A stretch of DNA of 6,472 nucleotides from an uncultured Pirellulaceae bacterium. Lineage in GTDB: Bacteria > Planctomycetota > Planctomycetia > Pirellulales > Pirellulaceae. The translations under genes and the position numbers were made by a program. Each line of letters begins with the position of its first letter. The first letter of the stretch is position 1. Of this stretch, positions 6,173 through 6,472 are shown piece after piece. A model generated the notes under the pieces. The model was given only the letters and a program-made list of their open reading frames with translations. It searched no databases and was not told the DNA's origin. The stretch covers positions 1-6,472 of the forward strand of contig CAMYKF010000074.1 in assembly GCA_947258905.1 (NCBI GenBank), read 5' to 3'.

Positions 6173-6213
6173 TGGGCCCGGCGCAGCCGGGGTCGGATGA
6201 GGGCCATCAGTCT

Positions 6214-6304
6214 TCGTGCTCGTACTCGTGCTCGACGCCGAATAGTCAGGTACTCGCCCCCTGCCATCTTTCGATTACGACTACGACTACGATTACGACG
6301 ACGA
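6214..6304. repeat. Inverted arrays of degenerate hexamer TCGTNN
   Basis: The left array (6214-6237) reads TCGTGC TCGTAC TCGTGC, followed by TCGACG. The right array (6272-6304) is the reverse-complement type: CGATTA CGACTA CGACTA, then CGATTA, CGACGA and CGA. About 34 bases lie between them. The six-base period with two variable positions is clear on both sides, in opposite orientations, so the arms can pair imperfectly. This looks like a dispersed intergenic element and not a coding repeat. No function is evident. Confidence 0.65.
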
Positions 6305-6383
6305 TTTGTTACGGATCCATTACCCTTCGCCGAAACCGCCGTGCATTTTCCTGCATCACGATGGGGATTTTACTGCGCAGGTA

Positions 6384-6472
6384 ATGACTGCCGCGGAACC
6401 ACTCCGGCGGTTCGTGCAAGACCATATGCAGCTCGACAAGACAGGCGTCGTCAAGTTCGCTGAGCGGGCTGA
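6384..6472 (+). CDS. Possible N-terminus of a gene running off the right edge
   Basis: From the ATG at 6384 the frame stays open to the window end (29 codons plus two bases). It begins MTAAEPLRRFVQDHMQLDKT and continues GVVKFAERA. The composition is that of a soluble, partly helical protein. A second in-frame ATG at 6426 is an alternative start. AGG in GCAGGTA just upstream is a weak ribosome-binding site at best. The same frame is open back to 6246, but that part runs through the hexamer repeat and is unlikely to be coding. I do not recognise the family; the KFAERA ending could be the first part of a helix-turn-helix, but too little is visible to say so. Confidence 0.35.
   Translation, partial: MTAAEPLRRFVQDHMQLDKTGVVKFAERA

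Larger units (their letters stand above)
6144..6383. other. Repeat-rich intergenic region downstream of the S49 gene
   Basis: These 240 bases hold two repeat elements described separately (hairpin at 6152-6172 and inverted hexamer arrays at 6214-6304) and a short unstructured stretch before the possible gene start at 6384. I see no convincing complete gene. Open frames through the hexamer arrays translate to low-complexity runs such as DYDYDYDYDDD and are best read as repeat-derived. Confidence 0.5.

Noticed and set aside
6214..6304. CRISPR-like array
   Set aside because: Units are only six bases long and degenerate, without spacers of regular length, and no cas gene is present.
6046..6463. 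Plus-strand frames overlapping the S49 end and the hexamer repeat
   Set aside because: Their translations are low-complexity (Arg/Thr runs) generated by the repeats and they start inside the S49 gene in other frames.

Overview
The window reads as two unlike stretches of bacterial DNA that meet inside one open reading frame at about position 1058-1085. The left ~1.08 kb carries three minus-strand genes packed like an operon: the C-terminal half of an MntR/DtxR-type metal-dependent repressor, a small lipoprotein of unknown function, and the first 68 residues of a CreB-like response regulator that runs off the left edge. The right ~5.4 kb carries a minus-strand type I polyketide synthase (ketosynthase plus about half of an acyltransferase), a minus-strand FtsX/MacB-type ABC permease, a divergent plus-strand S49 (SppA-like) lipoprotein, and a possible partial gene at the right edge.

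Organism: a GC-rich bacterium, very probably from the Planctomycetes-Verrucomicrobia group. For the right part I infer a planctomycete of the Pirellulales type. The grounds are the large gaps filled with palindromic dispersed repeats and the style of the S49 lipoprotein, whose C-terminal 'MPMFLYLWQ' tail I associate with planctomycete homologues from memory. For the left part a verrucomicrobial or related source is a weak guess. Leucine and arginine codon choice changes sharply at the junction, so the two halves probably did not evolve in the same genome.

Layout: 1-205 (minus) creB-like fragment; 202-762 (minus) lipoprotein, overlapping creB by ATGA; 782-3262 (minus) chimeric frame, with the MntR tail at 782 to ~1084 and PKS KS-AT at ~1061-3262; 3263-3602 gap with a 77-bp imperfect palindrome; 3603-4748 (minus) ABC permease; 4749-5102 divergent gap with two palindromic repeat elements, one a perfect 23-bp inverted repeat nested inside shorter inverted termini; 5103-6143 (plus) S49 lipoprotein; 6144-6383 gap with a hairpin element and an inverted hexamer-repeat element; 6384-6472 (plus) possible start of another gene.

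How the genes may work together: on the left, metal sensing, an envelope lipoprotein and a two-component regulator look co-transcribed. On the right, the permease lies upstream of the PKS on the same strand, but no ATPase or accessory PKS domain is visible, so a shared export or biosynthesis role is only a suggestion. The two points most worth a second look are the PKS-MntR chimera (assembly join or real fusion) and the S49 protein, in which both catalytic dyad positions appear to be replaced, suggesting a pseudoprotease.
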